Shown here: positions 36,801 through 49,164 of the stretch, one piece after another
Position numbering within the stretch: position 1 is the first letter of the stretch
Layout of the letters: every line of letters begins with the position of its first letter
Origin: Rostratula benghalensis
Taxonomy: Eukaryota > Chordata > Aves > Charadriiformes > Rostratulidae
Direction: 5' to 3'
Length of the DNA: 64,000 nt
Assembly (NCBI GenBank): GCA_013399305.1
Contig: VXAI01000039.1
Span: 1,326,029-1,390,028 of the forward strand
Notes under the pieces: generated by a model
Seen by the model: only the letters and a program-made list of their open reading frames with translations
What the model was told of the DNA's origin: nothing
Database searches by the model: none
Position numbers and translations under genes: made by a program

Positions 36801-39800
36801 TGCCTTTTTCTTGTAGGATTCATCCATTTGGAAAGTAGAGCTAGGACTTCACTGTGCCATGGGGAGCAGGTCACTTAGACCGGGATCAAGCCTGGAGAGT
36901 GACCGAGTTGAAAAAAATGGTTTTGAATGCACTTATAATTGCATACACCAATAAGTGGTTCTGGAATAATTACTCCTGTGTAATATATATACACAAACCC
37001 CAGTACATTTTCAAGTGTCCACCTGAGTTTGGAGGTGATGTGATGGTAGCAAAGCATTCACAGCTAAAGTTAGTGTTAAAAAGATTGCAAAGCTTTTGGG
37101 AATGTCTTGCCTTGCTTTTTGTCTTAGGCATTGATCATAAGGTTTTCTACTATTATATATAGATAACTTTTAGTAAATGACTCATTGATGGTATGATATG
37201 AATGCTTTCAATTTTAAACTATGTGGCCAAAAAATTCTTGTCAAAGGTGATCCTGAAGAGCATGTTCAGGTGAGGCACTCAATTCTGTATGGAATGAAAG
37301 CAGAGCAGGTGAAGTAACAGTTGGTGACAAATGGTGGTGGGGGTTCAAGACTTGTAAAGAATGGTTTAAGAATGTGTTACTTCTGTTGTCTAGTGGGATT
37401 ACCTTTAATTAAGAGAGGAAAGTTTGGAAACATAGCACAAATATAACTATCTGCATTCAGGCGGCCAAAGTTCCATTTATATGCCTACCAATACTTTTCC
37501 TCCAAAATCAACATCCACCTGAAGAGCAGGGATCCTGAGTTACTTTGTGTAAGATGTACTTGGGGCTTTGACTTGCATTATTTCTGAACCAAGAGCATAG
37601 CAGTTGCAGAATTTGGCCTGAAATTTATTCTGTTTGAAGCTGTGGTGGCTCCCCATGGGTAGTAAGGTATTGGGAAATCAATTACTACTTTTGCCTTTTT
37701 TTTTTTTTTTTCTTAAAAAGTCAAATTGTGAGGTAATACTGGATTGCCTGCACAGTGACGATAGAACATGACAGTTAATTTTGGTTGAATCATAATTAGC
37801 ATTGTAGAGGACATGTTATCTGCTTCTGTGTAGGGAAATACTTTTAGCAGTTATCTAGCTATGTATTGGGCAAATTCTTGTTATGTAATTTTTGCCATTT
37901 AACTGTAGAATCATAGTCAAATGCCATCTTCCCTACTTGTTCCTCTACTGTAGTCTCCAAACAGTATGACAGGCACAGTTTCGTTTAAATAAAGAGTTGT
38001 ATGCCTTATAAGAACTTGTCAGGTTTGGTATATTTATATATAAAAAAAAAAGGATAAAAATGTGCTAGGTTCTTTGCGTAACTAACTGTTGCTGAAGGAC
38101 ACGTATGCCCTTTATCCTTTTAATTCTAAATAGTTTTTTAAAAGTTGCATGTATTGTATATTGGTGAAGGGTATGATTTATTTCTGAAAAATTTTATATA
38201 AGTAGACCTAAGATAGTGACTATTCTACTAGTAGTTTAGTTTGCCTGGGGAATTCATAAAGTGATGACAGCGAAAGAGACCACAGCTAGAAGGATTTCAA
38301 AATGTACATAAACCCCCCCCCAAAACCAAAAAACAACCTTTAAGCTATTGACAATACCTACATGCCAGTAAGCTTTTGCATTGTAGCTTAAATTTAACTG
38401 CAGGCTGTTTTTATTTGAACATCTGAAGAATCAATCCCACTTGTGGCCACAAAATCTTTTGTAAAACGTCAAGTATCCCTGAGTAGGAGGGGAAGAGAAT
38501 TTTGTATTTTTGAGTTGGTTTTATTGCCAATTAACACTTAATATGTTTGTGTTGTGTATTTGTCCAAAAACTAGTGTGGATTTTTACTAAACTTTGTTTA
38601 TTTTGATGTGGCAGGCTCCTGCCCTAATGCAACAAGCCTGAGAGGGAGAGCTAATTTGGCTTGCTGCCTCACCAGTCTGCTGGCATTACATTAAGAGTAA
38701 TGTTTCTGTAAGGATGGGTATCTTGAACATATAAGGGAAAGACAGGAGCTTGAGCAGGGAGGTGCTGCTTTTATAATTACAAGTTTAAGCTGAAACATCC
38801 TTGGCTTGTTACCTTGTTTCACTGGACTGGACCCGTGTGCTTTATTAAACCTTGCTGTGCTGTTTGCTCCTTACACATTTGTGGCACATTTATACATTGC
38901 TGGTGCTGTAAACATGTTTTAGTACCTGGTCATAAATTCAGTATTCCTCTAAGAAAATCTGTGGAGGACAGAAGCTTATCACTCCCTTTACTTTCAGTGC
39001 TGGGCTTTGCAGGAAGTACACACTCCCAACCACAGCAAGATGTGGATTCGTTTTGGAGATGAGGGCTCTGTTCCTCTTTGTGTGTGACTTAGAATTATGG
39101 TCGATTCTCACCCCGGAATGCCTCACAGCTATGACAGGTGCTAAACAGTCAAAGGATTTTTCTGTGAACCATTAATACCTTAAAAAAGGTGCATTACTCC
39201 TTGTTTTGCTCTTGTGGTGTTATCAAACGACCCAAATGTCCTTGCAGTGCCTGTGGCATGGATTGGGACTATCAGTCATATTGAGTTTCAAAGAAGTAGT
39301 GGATTCAGCTAGTCTCTTACTTTGAGCTGCTCTTGCCTTTTTATGAAGTTTTCTCTTTCTTTTTTTTTTTTTTTCTTTTTCTTTTTCTTCTTTTTAAATT
39401 TACCATTTTGCCATTCAGTGTAGGGAAGCATAGAACACAGTTAGCAATAGGTGTAACAGGATAATTTCCTTCTTGAATTGCTGACTTGCATTAAGATTAA
39501 TTATGCTTGCCTGCTTGGAGTGGTTTCAGGTAAACAATTAGAAAGTTCTTTATCAGCTCCTTGAAACATTTTCATAGGATGAGGAGCATGTGAAGTGGAA
39601 TTAGGTTTTCTTAAAAGTGGAGGAGGAGGGGGAAAGGGACAGAGCAGGGGAAGCAAAAAAAGGAAGAAAACAAACGTGATACACATGGAGGGCAGAAACT
39701 GATTTGCCCTCACAATGATTTCTGTTCTTAATGTTTTGGTCCCAGCAATGTGAATAAAACTGTGAGATGTTAGCGTGAGCTGGCTGCCAGATACCAGAGA

Positions 39801-40084
39801 AGTTTTATGGATGTCAGTGGTTACATTTGCCTCCAGCAGTATTTCACTGGCATGATTTTTATAGTGGTGATAATTGCCAACAACAGCCCACTGCTTAGGG
39901 GTTCTTGACTTGTTAGTGTTGATACAGTAGAACAGACCATAGTACTGAGATGGTTGTGCAGAATTTTTCTAGGCTAGATAGAGCTAGGTTTGTTTTGCCT
40001 GGATGCCAGTGGCACCCTTGGTCTTGGAAAACATTTTTCTTTTTCAATAAAGAGCCTTTATTGTTGGGGGAAAAAAAATATAAT
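33831..40084. other. Probable long first intron, proximal part
   Basis: AT-rich, with T tracts at 35434-35451, about 37698-37711 and 39360-39374. The segment 34781-34970 has a strong acceptor and an open frame and is discussed under findings. No other exon or repeat family is supportable here. The 102-aa frame at 36854-37162 (+) is within chance expectation. Confidence 0.4.
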
Positions 40085-40595
40085 TAAACCTTCTCTTGAG
40101 ACCCCACGTGGGGTATTGCATCCAGCTCTGGGGCTCCCAACATAAGAAGGACATGGACCTGTTTGAGCGGATCCAGCAGAGGGCCACAAAGATGATCAGA
40201 AGGATGGAGCACTTCTCCTATGAGGACAGGCTGAGAGAGTTGGGGTTGTGAGAAGAGTAGGCTCTGGGGAGACCTTATTGCGACCTTCTAGTACCTGAAG
40301 GGGACCTAAAGGAAAGATGGGGAGGAACTCTTTATCAGGGAGTGTAGCAAAAGGACAAGGATAGACTTAGATTAGATACTAGGAAGAAATTCTTTACTGT
40401 GGGAGTGATGAGGCAGTGGAACAGGTTGCCCAGAGAAGTTGTGGGTGCTCCATTCCTAGAAGTGTTCAAGGCCTGGCTGGATGGGGCTTTGAGCATCCTG
40501 GTCTAGTGGAAGGTGTTTCTGTCCATGCCAGCAGGGTTGGAACTTTGAGGTCTCCTCCAAATCAGACCATTCTATGAAATTATGGTTCTATGGAA
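40085..40595 (+). mobile_element. CR1 LINE, 3' 0.5 kb
   Basis: About 510 bases of CR1 in plus orientation, the longest tail copy in the window. In order: a decayed end of the reverse-transcriptase reading frame (cccaacataagaaggacatg, gagcggatccagcagagggc, tatgaggacaggctgagaga), then acaggttgcccagagaag, aaggcctggctggatgggg, and the terminal aaggtgtttctgtccatgcc and ttggaactttgaggtc followed by ctatgaaattatggttctat. Frameshifts and stops make it non-functional. Confidence 0.92.
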
Positions 40596-40626
40596 CAACT
40601 AAGGCAGCTCAGCAAACACTGCATTT

Positions 40627-40869
40627 ATGATGGATGCTATACACAAGTTCTATCTTTTGTTAGTGGTGGCTTTTTTAGCAACTCAGTTCTTGGTAAAATG
40701 GGTTAATAAAAAAAATGGTAAATCACATCCACCACCCAGTGCTAAGGATGTAGGGACAAAGGTCAAGGAAGCTACAATGCTTTTCGTTAGAACTGTTTCT
40801 GTAGCTGAGGGAATAGACAAAGTTCTGGGCACGCAGACCTTGGTTCTGCTGACATTCAAGTCAGCTTAG
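40627..40869 (+). CDS. Uncertain 80-residue open frame with a membrane-helix-like N-terminus
   Basis: Two consecutive ATGs (40627 and 40630) open 80 codons. The second has a better context (A at -3, G at +4). Residues about 8-25 (FYLLLVVAFLATQFLVKWV) form a single hydrophobic segment, followed by a Lys/Asn-rich and Pro-rich polar part (NKKNGKSHPPPSAKD). This arrangement resembles a single-pass microprotein. The frame begins 30 bases after a CR1 tail within a presumed intron and has no splice sites or promoter that I can point to. Frames of this length are expected by chance in 64 kb, so I regard it as probably non-coding. No family is recognised. Confidence 0.12.
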   Translation: MMDAIHKFYLLLVVAFLATQFLVKWVNKKNGKSHPPPSAKDVGTKVKEATMLFVRTVSVAEGIDKVLGTQTLVLLTFKSA

Positions 40870-42948
40870 TTACTCTTACTGAATTATTTGACTTTTGGTG
40901 CATATAGGAGCTATCTAAACGCTTTTCCAGGTATTAATGTTTCTTTTAGTCCTTGCCTATTAGGAAGAAAATTGTTAGCAGAATTTGTGGCTTGTGTTTG
41001 CATGAACTTTTCCCATTAGCCTTTGCTGAAATTCAACAGTATTTGGTTTACTTTGTGTGCTGATACATTTTAAAAAGTTAAATGAATTAAAGATGAACGA
41101 AATGTTAACCGATTCTTCCTCTTGACAATTTAGAACTCTAAAGTGGTTGTGATGTCTCCAATTTTGTGGATGTTGCATTAGTTTAGAAAGTGGTGAACTA
41201 TGCATAGCTTGTACTCAGTATTAGCTGTGCATTCTATCATTCACATAGCAGGTACGTGTGCAATGATTCACCAGGTGCAAAGATACTGTTTGATTTTAAA
41301 ACAGCAGCAAGTGTGTGGGATAAAATTTTGTTGTATTGGCAGCAAGGCATATTGCATTACTAGTGGTACCATTCCTACAGAGTTTTGGCAAACATTTTAA
41401 GAGCAACATTTTAGGTTTAAAAGAAACATCAACTCAAGAGCAAAGTTTCAGGAGCACTAGGCATTAAGCTCAGTGACAGGAGATAATGTGATCTAAGCAG
41501 TTACCATTCTAAAGTACACCCCAATGTTCTCAGATACCAATATTCCTGTACTTTAATAAATAATATTCTTGTCTGTGGCATAAGGGAGTTGAAGAAACCA
41601 TTGATGGCAGAATAAAGAAACTTCTCCCTTCCAAAAAATTCCTCTGAAAGTCTGTGTGAATAAAAAGGAAAAGAATATTGGTACTGACTTGGGAGAAGTG
41701 GCTGAAGGCTGGCAAATTGGGGATATTTTCTGGATAAGGATGTCTTCAGACACCCAGCAGAAGTTATCCAGATCACAAGACTTTAATTACCTAGAAGTGT
41801 TGGTTAGAGACTATGGCAGGATGTAGGTTCCTAGTAAATTCTTGGATGACCTTGGTAAAGCTTTCCTGGTAGTAAACATTAAGGAAGCAACCAGAGGATA
41901 GGTGCTTCCAAGCTTTGTTGTAACCAGAAGATAAGTAACTTGTGTGAGAGTGGGAAAATGAGAGGATGGGAGGGAAGGACATGTGCTAAAATAAACCACT
42001 GGAATTTTAGAAAGGCAGGCTTTAGCTAAGTCTGGTTAACATGAATCTTATCCACCAGCTCTGTGTGTGTTAAGAGCGGGGAAAAAAAATAATAAATTAG
42101 GAGAGACATTGTTCCTTCAGGAATTTTTTCTTAATGGCAGAAATTGAAACTATTCTTCCACAGAGGAAAATATGAAAAGTGGCGTGGTGCTGGTGTGGCT
42201 ACTAGCAGACTCTTTAACATCAAACACAACAAGGAGGAAAAGGAAATCTAGGCTGGATTGCCAAGGGCAAGTGTAAAAATATAGCATAAGCACATCTAAT
42301 TAAAATGCAACATCCAGAATGGCCAACTCAAAAAGAGTAACAAGAAAGCATTATAGAAATATGATGTTAGTAAAAAGAAAGTCAGGGAAGATTTGCTGCT
42401 CTTTGAAGACTGGAGCTGTGGACAGGTAATGCAAAGCAGACTGAGGGTGATTTGGATTTTTTTTTTTTTTACCTCATATTTAAGAAGAGAGACAGGGACT
42501 AGGAAGCAAACATGCTGTTCTAGTGCTAAAACCCTAAGCTGGGTGTGAGGAAGGAACAAGTTATGAAGCATTTTAAAAAGTTCTAGTTTGAAGTGTTTAT
42601 AAAAAAGCACTGTTGAAAGGGTAAGAGCTGGCTGATGTAATCCCTGAGCTGCTGCAGTTACTTAACTCATGGAGGATGTCTGTAATACTGAGACTGAGAA
42701 GAATGATCATGGTGTCGTCTTTACAGATTTTTGGGGGGAGAGGGGTTGGGGCTAGGAAGGAAGTGGAAATGAGCGGTGGCAGACCCAGCTGATTAGCTTT
42801 GATTATTTGTTCTGGTACTCTTCCTGGGAATTAAACCCTCTTAAAGCAGTAGAAGATGACAAAGAAATGAGCAGTAACCCATATGATTTTATTTTTAAGA
42901 TTTAACCATGTTAGACTAATGCAATTTCTTTCTCTGAAATGCTAACAG
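40870..42948. other. Intronic stretch, nothing recognised
   Basis: AT-rich sequence with short chance frames and a T12 tract near 42460. No repeat family, RNA gene or splice-bounded coding segment is seen. Confidence 0.45.
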
Positions 42949-43057
42949 GCCCTGCAATCAGAAGAGAAGCAGTTCATCTCTGATAGCTTCGCTCTTCATG
43001 ATAGGAAATGTCAAAACTTCACTCTTGTTAAAGAATGTCTGGAGGAATTGACTGTGG
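42949..43057 (+). other. Candidate internal exon (plus strand), possibly coding
   Basis: A pyrimidine-rich tract (aatttctttctctgaaatgctaacag) precedes 42949 and a consensus donor (GTG/GTAAGT) follows 43057. The segment is 109 bases. The frame starting at its first base is open for all 36 codons (beginning ALQSEEKQFISDSFALHDRK). The splice pair is stronger than most in the window. A 36-codon open frame is not significant on its own, and the peptide matches no family that I recognise. It may be an alternative or untranslated exon of the unit that starts at the 33 kb island. Confidence 0.27.
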
Positions 43058-43747
43058 GTAAGTGCTAAACTGCTCCAAAACCATTGTTTTCTCTAAAAAT
43101 GGACTCATGAGATAGTGTTTTCCTTTGGAGGTTGTTTTTTTTTGTTTGTTTTTATATATATGAAGGAAATTTTTAGTATTATAGTGAATGACAAGAATAT
43201 TAAGAGTCAACATTGTTACATAATTGTAAAATTAGAGAATGTCATGCAAAAATACTGTCAAGGCATGATTACATTCTGCCCTCAGAAGAGGTATTTTTTT
43301 TAATAGGGCTGGTTCTCATGTTGGGGCTGAGGTTTACATAGCAAAAGCATGACCCTACAGCCAAGATCCTTATTTCAAACACAGTGAGCCTTCTTTAAAG
43401 TAATTGTTGTCTCCTGATTGACGAGAGCATTCAGAGAGGGCCAGAAGGACCAAATGCTTCCTCCTGAGGCTTCCTTCATAGACCTTTAAGACTTTTCTAG
43501 TTCATATGGAGGGGTCGTATGACTGCATCCCACAGGTGAGAACAAAGTATATTCTGCAAAGTAAACGAAGTAATCTTTTTAGCCGGTGTTGAGGTATTTT
43601 CCAGTTTTGAAAATGGAATTAGTTTTTTTTTTTAAAAAAAGAAGTTCATACAAACCTATTGGAGGGAGTCTGGAGAGCAGTAAGAATACCTGGGTATCTA
43701 GAGGAATCTCTGAACGAACCAGGAGCTGTTATCTTAGCTTCATAGAA

Positions 43748-43818
43748 GAGAACAATGAGAGTAGAGCAATGAGTGAGAGAAATGAGCAGAGAAACAATGA
43801 GCAGAGAAATGAGTGAGG
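43748..43818 (+). repeat. GA-rich degenerate minisatellite
   Basis: About 70 bases built from variants of a unit like aatgagcagagaaac / aatgagtgagag, repeated four to five times. It lies in a frame that reads as repeated Ser/Glu/Arg/Asn/Gln, which is a by-product of the repeat. Confidence 0.65.
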
Positions 43819-46800
43819 GTTCTTGTGTGAAAGATGCATCTTTCTTACAATGTTCTGTTTTCTTTCCTTGGTTAGTAAGACACTATTGCATTGAAATATA
43901 TTATCAGGAAAAGCGAATAGTTTTGAGAAGAGGTGATGCATCACCCGTTGGTTGGTTGTTTTTTGTTTTTTTTTTCTTTTTTGCCTGCATGGTGTAAATG
44001 AGCGAGAGGTAAAACTTGACATCACTGTGGCTGTCACAAATTAGCTGGAACTCCCTGATACAAGACAACAACGTGAAATAAGGTCTGTGGGCATGCCTGT
44101 ACCCACACTGGCTCTGCAGGAGCAAATCCCAGAACAGGGAGTGCTAGGAGATGTGGTGTGAAGATGCCTAGGTTAGCTTCAAAAGCAGTTTAGTCATATT
44201 TGTAAGGCACTGCATCCAAACTGCAGTGGTTTTACTGCTTTCAGACCTGTGCTAATGTCTGCTGTCTGCCATGCAGACTTAATCAGCTTGGCTAGTGACA
44301 ATTTGGCAAACTTTTTTGTATAATCCACTCTGTTGTAAACAACCCTCTGTTGTGCTGCCCTTGTAGCTTGTGTTTATTTGGGTGCAGTAACTCTTTTCTT
44401 TAATTAATTGTCCAGCAACAACACAAAACAGAGATGGCTCTTCGCTGTGTGAGATTTCTTGTCTGAATGCTGTGCTAGGGGTAACAACAGTGACATTAAA
44501 CAAAGATTTTAATTTCAGTCAGATGCTATTGGGTAAAGCTGTGAATAGCAGAAGAAAAATAAAGGTATGAAGAAGTGCTGCAGTGTCAACTGATCTCTAA
44601 ATCAAAAGCAAATAGGCAAAATGTTATGTCGAATTAACAGTTTAGAAGACTTTTTTTTTTTTTTTAACTCACAGAGGGAAGTTTCCCAGGACGTATCACC
44701 TCTAGAATATATTCTTTCTCTTAATGACCATTATGAATGTATTAAACATAGGTAATTTTTTAACATACTTTCCTTTTAATATTTTAAAGTCCATCTGCTG
44801 TTTTTTGTGGGATTTTGAATGGCATGTATTGCTACTGGGAGTGTTTGTACTGCTTCATAAATCTGTGGGTTATGGTTTCTGGGGGTTGTTTTCTTGGGCT
44901 TTCACATGAAGGGGAAAGATAAGGAAAGCAATTTAAATTTCCCAAACCACAAAGCTATGCATCTTTCATAATATCTAGCTGGGGTAGTGGTGTAGGTTAT
45001 GATACATGGGTTGCAATACAGTCTCTAAGGACAACTTTCATCTCAAACAAAATGCAGTATAATTCTGAGCTCAAAATTAATTGTGTAAGGGAAGATGGCT
45101 AGTTCTTGGCTATTCACTTACAAATCCTTGAAAAGGCTTTTGTCATTCTGAGGATGTCCTGTAACCTGCTTATTAAAAGGAGATTTGATAGACTGCTCTG
45201 CTGTGGGTTGAAGAAACATTGAAAACTGCCTTCTGTCATGATGTTGATGATATCAAGATATAAAATAGAGCACCCTTATTCATGAAGGTTACTACTATGA
45301 ATTCACTATTTTTGTTCTAAAACTGTTTTATATCCTTTTTTTTCCAATGTTAGGACAGAATTTCAAGCTGTCCAAGCAATGTAAGCTGATAGATATATTT
45401 TTTTGAATATTTACATATTTTGAAAGTGTGTTTCCAATTTTTGTTAGCAATTCTTCTACCATTTCATGTTTTCCTCATTTGTTTCATTTTTTTTCAGAAA
45501 TGAGAAGGCAAAACCTTTTTGTGTTCTCTCTCTCCCTTGGCCCTCCTTCTCCCCCTGCTTCCTTAGGATGCAGAATGCAGATGTGTGTTGTTTTTTACCC
45601 AGTGTGTGGTATTGCTTGCTCACTTTTACAGAGCTATGTATTTGATGCAAAAGCAAAATACTTGTTCTTTCATAAATACATTATGTAATGCAAGACTGTG
45701 CTTGGCAGTAATGGTTTATCAGTGCCTAGAAAGAGTGTCAGTGCTCTCTGGAGATAAAGATGTATTATTTTCTACCTGGCAGTACTGAATTTTGTCTGGA
45801 GGTGAATGAGAGCTGGTACCAAGTACACACTGGCAGAACTGTGTGATTAATGTTACTCTCCTTGGCCACAAGTTGAGGAAGCTGTAGGTTTAATTGTAAC
45901 TGTACTTCTTTAATTTAATTATAGATATTTTTTTTTAACAACACTCCCTCATCCCCCCGCCAAAAAACGCAGATTAGAAATGGATATTTCTTTAGACTAC
46001 TCAATTTCTTGTGACTTTGTATACTAGACTGAGTCTTCTTTTACCCTGTAACCGAAGGAGTGTTTGTGGGTTTTTGGTTTAGTTTGTTTTAAATGATACG
46101 GGAAGCTGAAGGCACTTAGGATCTGGAAGGTTGCCATAGCTTGATGTCAAAATTTCAGATCAAGATTTTTCTTAATTATGTGATCTGAGAATCTTTCTGT
46201 GTTCTGAATGCCTTCTCTTTGAAACCTGCCCATTAACATATCATAGAGAAATCATGCTTTTGTATACCAGACTCAAGATGCAGACCTTTGTGTTTTTCTT
46301 TACTACCTCAGTGGTAGTAACAAAGATTCATTGAGCCTGTCTCGCAGTACTTTGAAGCTGAAACACTACAGTAGGATAATTCAGCACCACTCTTAAATAT
46401 TAAGTGTAACATTTTTATTAAGCATATAATGGAAAGCATGCTCTAGCCAGATCAGAAATGGGATTGTTCCTCATATGATTCTGTTCTTCATTGATTGTGG
46501 TTTCAGTCTCTTGTACCAATTTTCAGTTTCAGACTTGTGATTCTGGATAAGAAGTGTTCTTCGGGTTGAAGCACGCTGGAATCTTTAAAACAAATGTGCA
46601 AAGAGGCTTTTTCCCTCCCCCCTTAATTCTGATCCACTTGAGGGCACCTCCACCAGTGCTTCTTGCTTATTCCTTTCCCACATCTGCTGGAAATGATGGT
46701 TTTTAGTGAAGCTTAGGGTTACCTTCTGTGCTAGACTTTGGCTCTCACTATGAGTAGGGGCTTTTTATCTTTATCTTTTTTATCTTTTTCTTTTCCTCTT

Positions 46801-47485
46801 TTCTGTTCCCTGTGATGTACTGTTTTGTATGTAGCTAAAAGGAAAGAGAAAGTCCAAGTTGATCAACTTGTAAACCTCAATCATGAGGACTTCGTTTAGA
46901 CTATACCTTTTTTATTATGTATATGACAGTAGTCTTTAAACTATGTTACAGTTAAAGGAGATAAATCTGTATTATCCATATTATTTAGCTTAATGTTTAA
47001 GCTAGAGGATGGCTTGGTCAAGAACACAATTACAGTCTCCATTTATAAATTTACACAGACAAGTGATACAGCAGAACAAAAATTAAAATATCATATTTAA
47101 CAATCAAACTTATACTCTTACTTTGGCCAAACATAACAGATGTATGAAGCAGACAGGAGGAGGGGAGTTAGTACTAATTTCAAATTTTGGAGCAATCTCC
47201 TTAATTTAGAGTCCCCACTTACAATTATTTTGAGAAATAAGAAATATATTTTAAAATATCCTGGTTTAGTGAACTAGCATTATGTGAACAGTGTTTTACT
47301 ATTTCAGTGATGCTGCACGCATCCTCAAATTGCAGAAGCCAAGTAGTAGTAACAAAGGCCATACAGAATGTCAGCAGATAAAAGCAATTGGAGAAGTTGT
47401 TGTGAGTCTCTTAGGGATTTTTATCTCTAGTGAGCTATGCAAATTAGTATCTTTCTGAACTAGGGTCAGAGGAAAAAACCTAACC

Positions 47486-47488
<3 letters not shown>

Positions 47489-47524
<36 letters not shown>

Positions 47525-47548
47525 CCACCACATACTGTTTAAAAGGTG

Positions 47549-47579
<31 letters not shown>

Positions 47580-47581
47580 TT
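47489..47581 (+). repeat. Two long poly-T tracts 33 bases apart
   Basis: T32 at 47489-47520 and T28 at 47554-47581 flank a 33-base unique spacer. On the minus strand these are two poly-A tracts, as might follow reverse transcription of polyadenylated RNA, but no element body is recognisable beside them. Homopolymers this long are prone to length error in assemblies. Confidence 0.8.
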
Positions 47582-49042
47582 GTTAGGTGATAACATTTTC
47601 TGGATTAATCTGATTCCATGTTGGTTTTAGGTATATATTTTGTATTCTGTTATTTAAGAGGCACAAACTGGACAAATATTGTGATAAAGGCACTGGCAGG
47701 AAATGTTTTGGAGATGATCTGGACAACAGAGAGATTCATTCTGGTATCATTTCAACTTGAGGAAATTGGCTAGTCTTTAGGACTACCCATTTGTTTTAAA
47801 AGATGGGGAAAATGATGCTGAAAGACTTAGGAGATTTCTAGTTGCCTCTGTGGAGGGACCTGGTAGAATCATCCCTAAAATTCAGGAGGATAAAATGGCA
47901 AGGGATCTGTTGGATCATTTAGCCTAGCCTGTGCTGAAACCATGTTATATTTGTGGTCTACAAACTGTGTCTTCCCATAAGCTGTTAATTTTGGGGTGGT
48001 TTTGTTCATGCTGATTTGTGGGAAAGCTGTTTAAGAAGCTGATTCAAACTTAAGAGTTTTTGGTCAAAAATTATATTTATGCAAAATAATTATTTTTTTC
48101 CTTTAATGTGTATAGCTTTTTAACTAAAAAAAGATTCCTTTCAGAATGCTGAAAACTCTTTCAGAATTTTACCTCCTTGCTAAGACAAAAAAACTTGACA
48201 GCCTCCCTATTTTGAATTAATTTATGTAGTCTGGAGGAATTTCTGGCAGACAGGTTAGCAGGATGTCTGTAAAATCAATTTTGAATGCTAAGCACTGTGT
48301 AAAGGAATAGACACCCTCTTCATACTTGCATTTTTTTTGTATGTGTGCGGCCTTGTTGCATGTCAAATATAAATTTAATATAAATGACTCTAGTGTTGAC
48401 AGAAAGGTGTGGATTTTTCCTTCTCCTTTGCATGTGTTTAGCTTATTTAACAAGATGTTGCTATGATGCAATTCCTGTCTGAAAACCGAGTTTTGTAATC
48501 AGCTTTTTGGCTGCATAGTCAGCTTCAGCATTTAGTGTCACACCACTTTTTATGTCGTTGGGTTGGTTTGGTTATTTTTCCCTCTCGTGGTTACCTTTTA
48601 GCCAGAACAGTTTCTTAATTGCCCTAAACATATTCAGTGTGTGATGCACAAGTTCTTTTGAGGTGCAGCAGGGATGCAAATGTTTTTGGCTTGCAACACT
48701 GAATGGAAGGCATCAAGGAAGGGAAATGCGGATCACTTCTTTGTTGATGTGGGCTCATAGATGATCATCACCTTCTTCAAGGGCTTCTCACCAAGGTCAT
48801 GGTGGAAGGCCTGAAAGCTCTGATCTTGACCATGAAGACCTGTCTCATGCTGATGAAATGCACTTTGTTACTGCTTCTCTTATATATTTGAGATTTTATC
48901 ATCTCGTTATCTTTAAGATGCTTTGGGTTTTTTTCCCCTCAATTGTTAATTTGCCATATTTCGTTCAAGTGTTAGTGAGTTACTTTCTATTAATAGGATT
49001 TTAATTTTTTTTTCTACTTTCTCTGCCTTTCTTTGTCCATAG

Positions 49043-49164
49043 TGGAAAGCTGCTGAGAGGTGTCAGCTGAAGAAACTTTAGATCTGGAGTGTCCACCAAA
49101 TGGAGCAGCTGCCAGAGCAAGTTTTTCTGTGCTGACCTGTTGACATGCTTTAATTGCAAGTAAA
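49043..49164 (+). other. Probable non-coding (5' untranslated) exon, plus strand
   Basis: A long pyrimidine tract (tttttctactttctctgcctttctttgtccatag) leads into 49043, and AAA/GTAAGTGTG closes the exon after 49164. This is the best exon signature in the right half of the window. All three frames contain stops, so it would be untranslated. An upstream-type mini-ORF starting at ATG 49100 reads MEQLPEQVFLC and ends at a TGA within the exon. Base composition is more balanced than in the flanking DNA. I interpret it as a leader exon spliced to the 33 kb CpG-island start, with the main start codon beyond the window. A weaker alternative donor lies after 49159. Confidence 0.45.

Larger units (their letters stand above)
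43058..49042. other. Intronic stretch with simple repeats
   Basis: AT-rich sequence with a GA-rich minisatellite (43748-43818), T tracts (44651-44665 and the pair at 47489-47581) and chance-length frames. A 44-codon coding-like frame on the minus strand at 48736-48867 is discussed under findings. No gene is called. Confidence 0.45.

Noticed and set aside
47835..47950. Possible old minus-strand CR1 or other repeat (ggatctgttggatcatttag and neighbours)
   Set aside because: The similarity is too weak to call without alignment to a repeat library.
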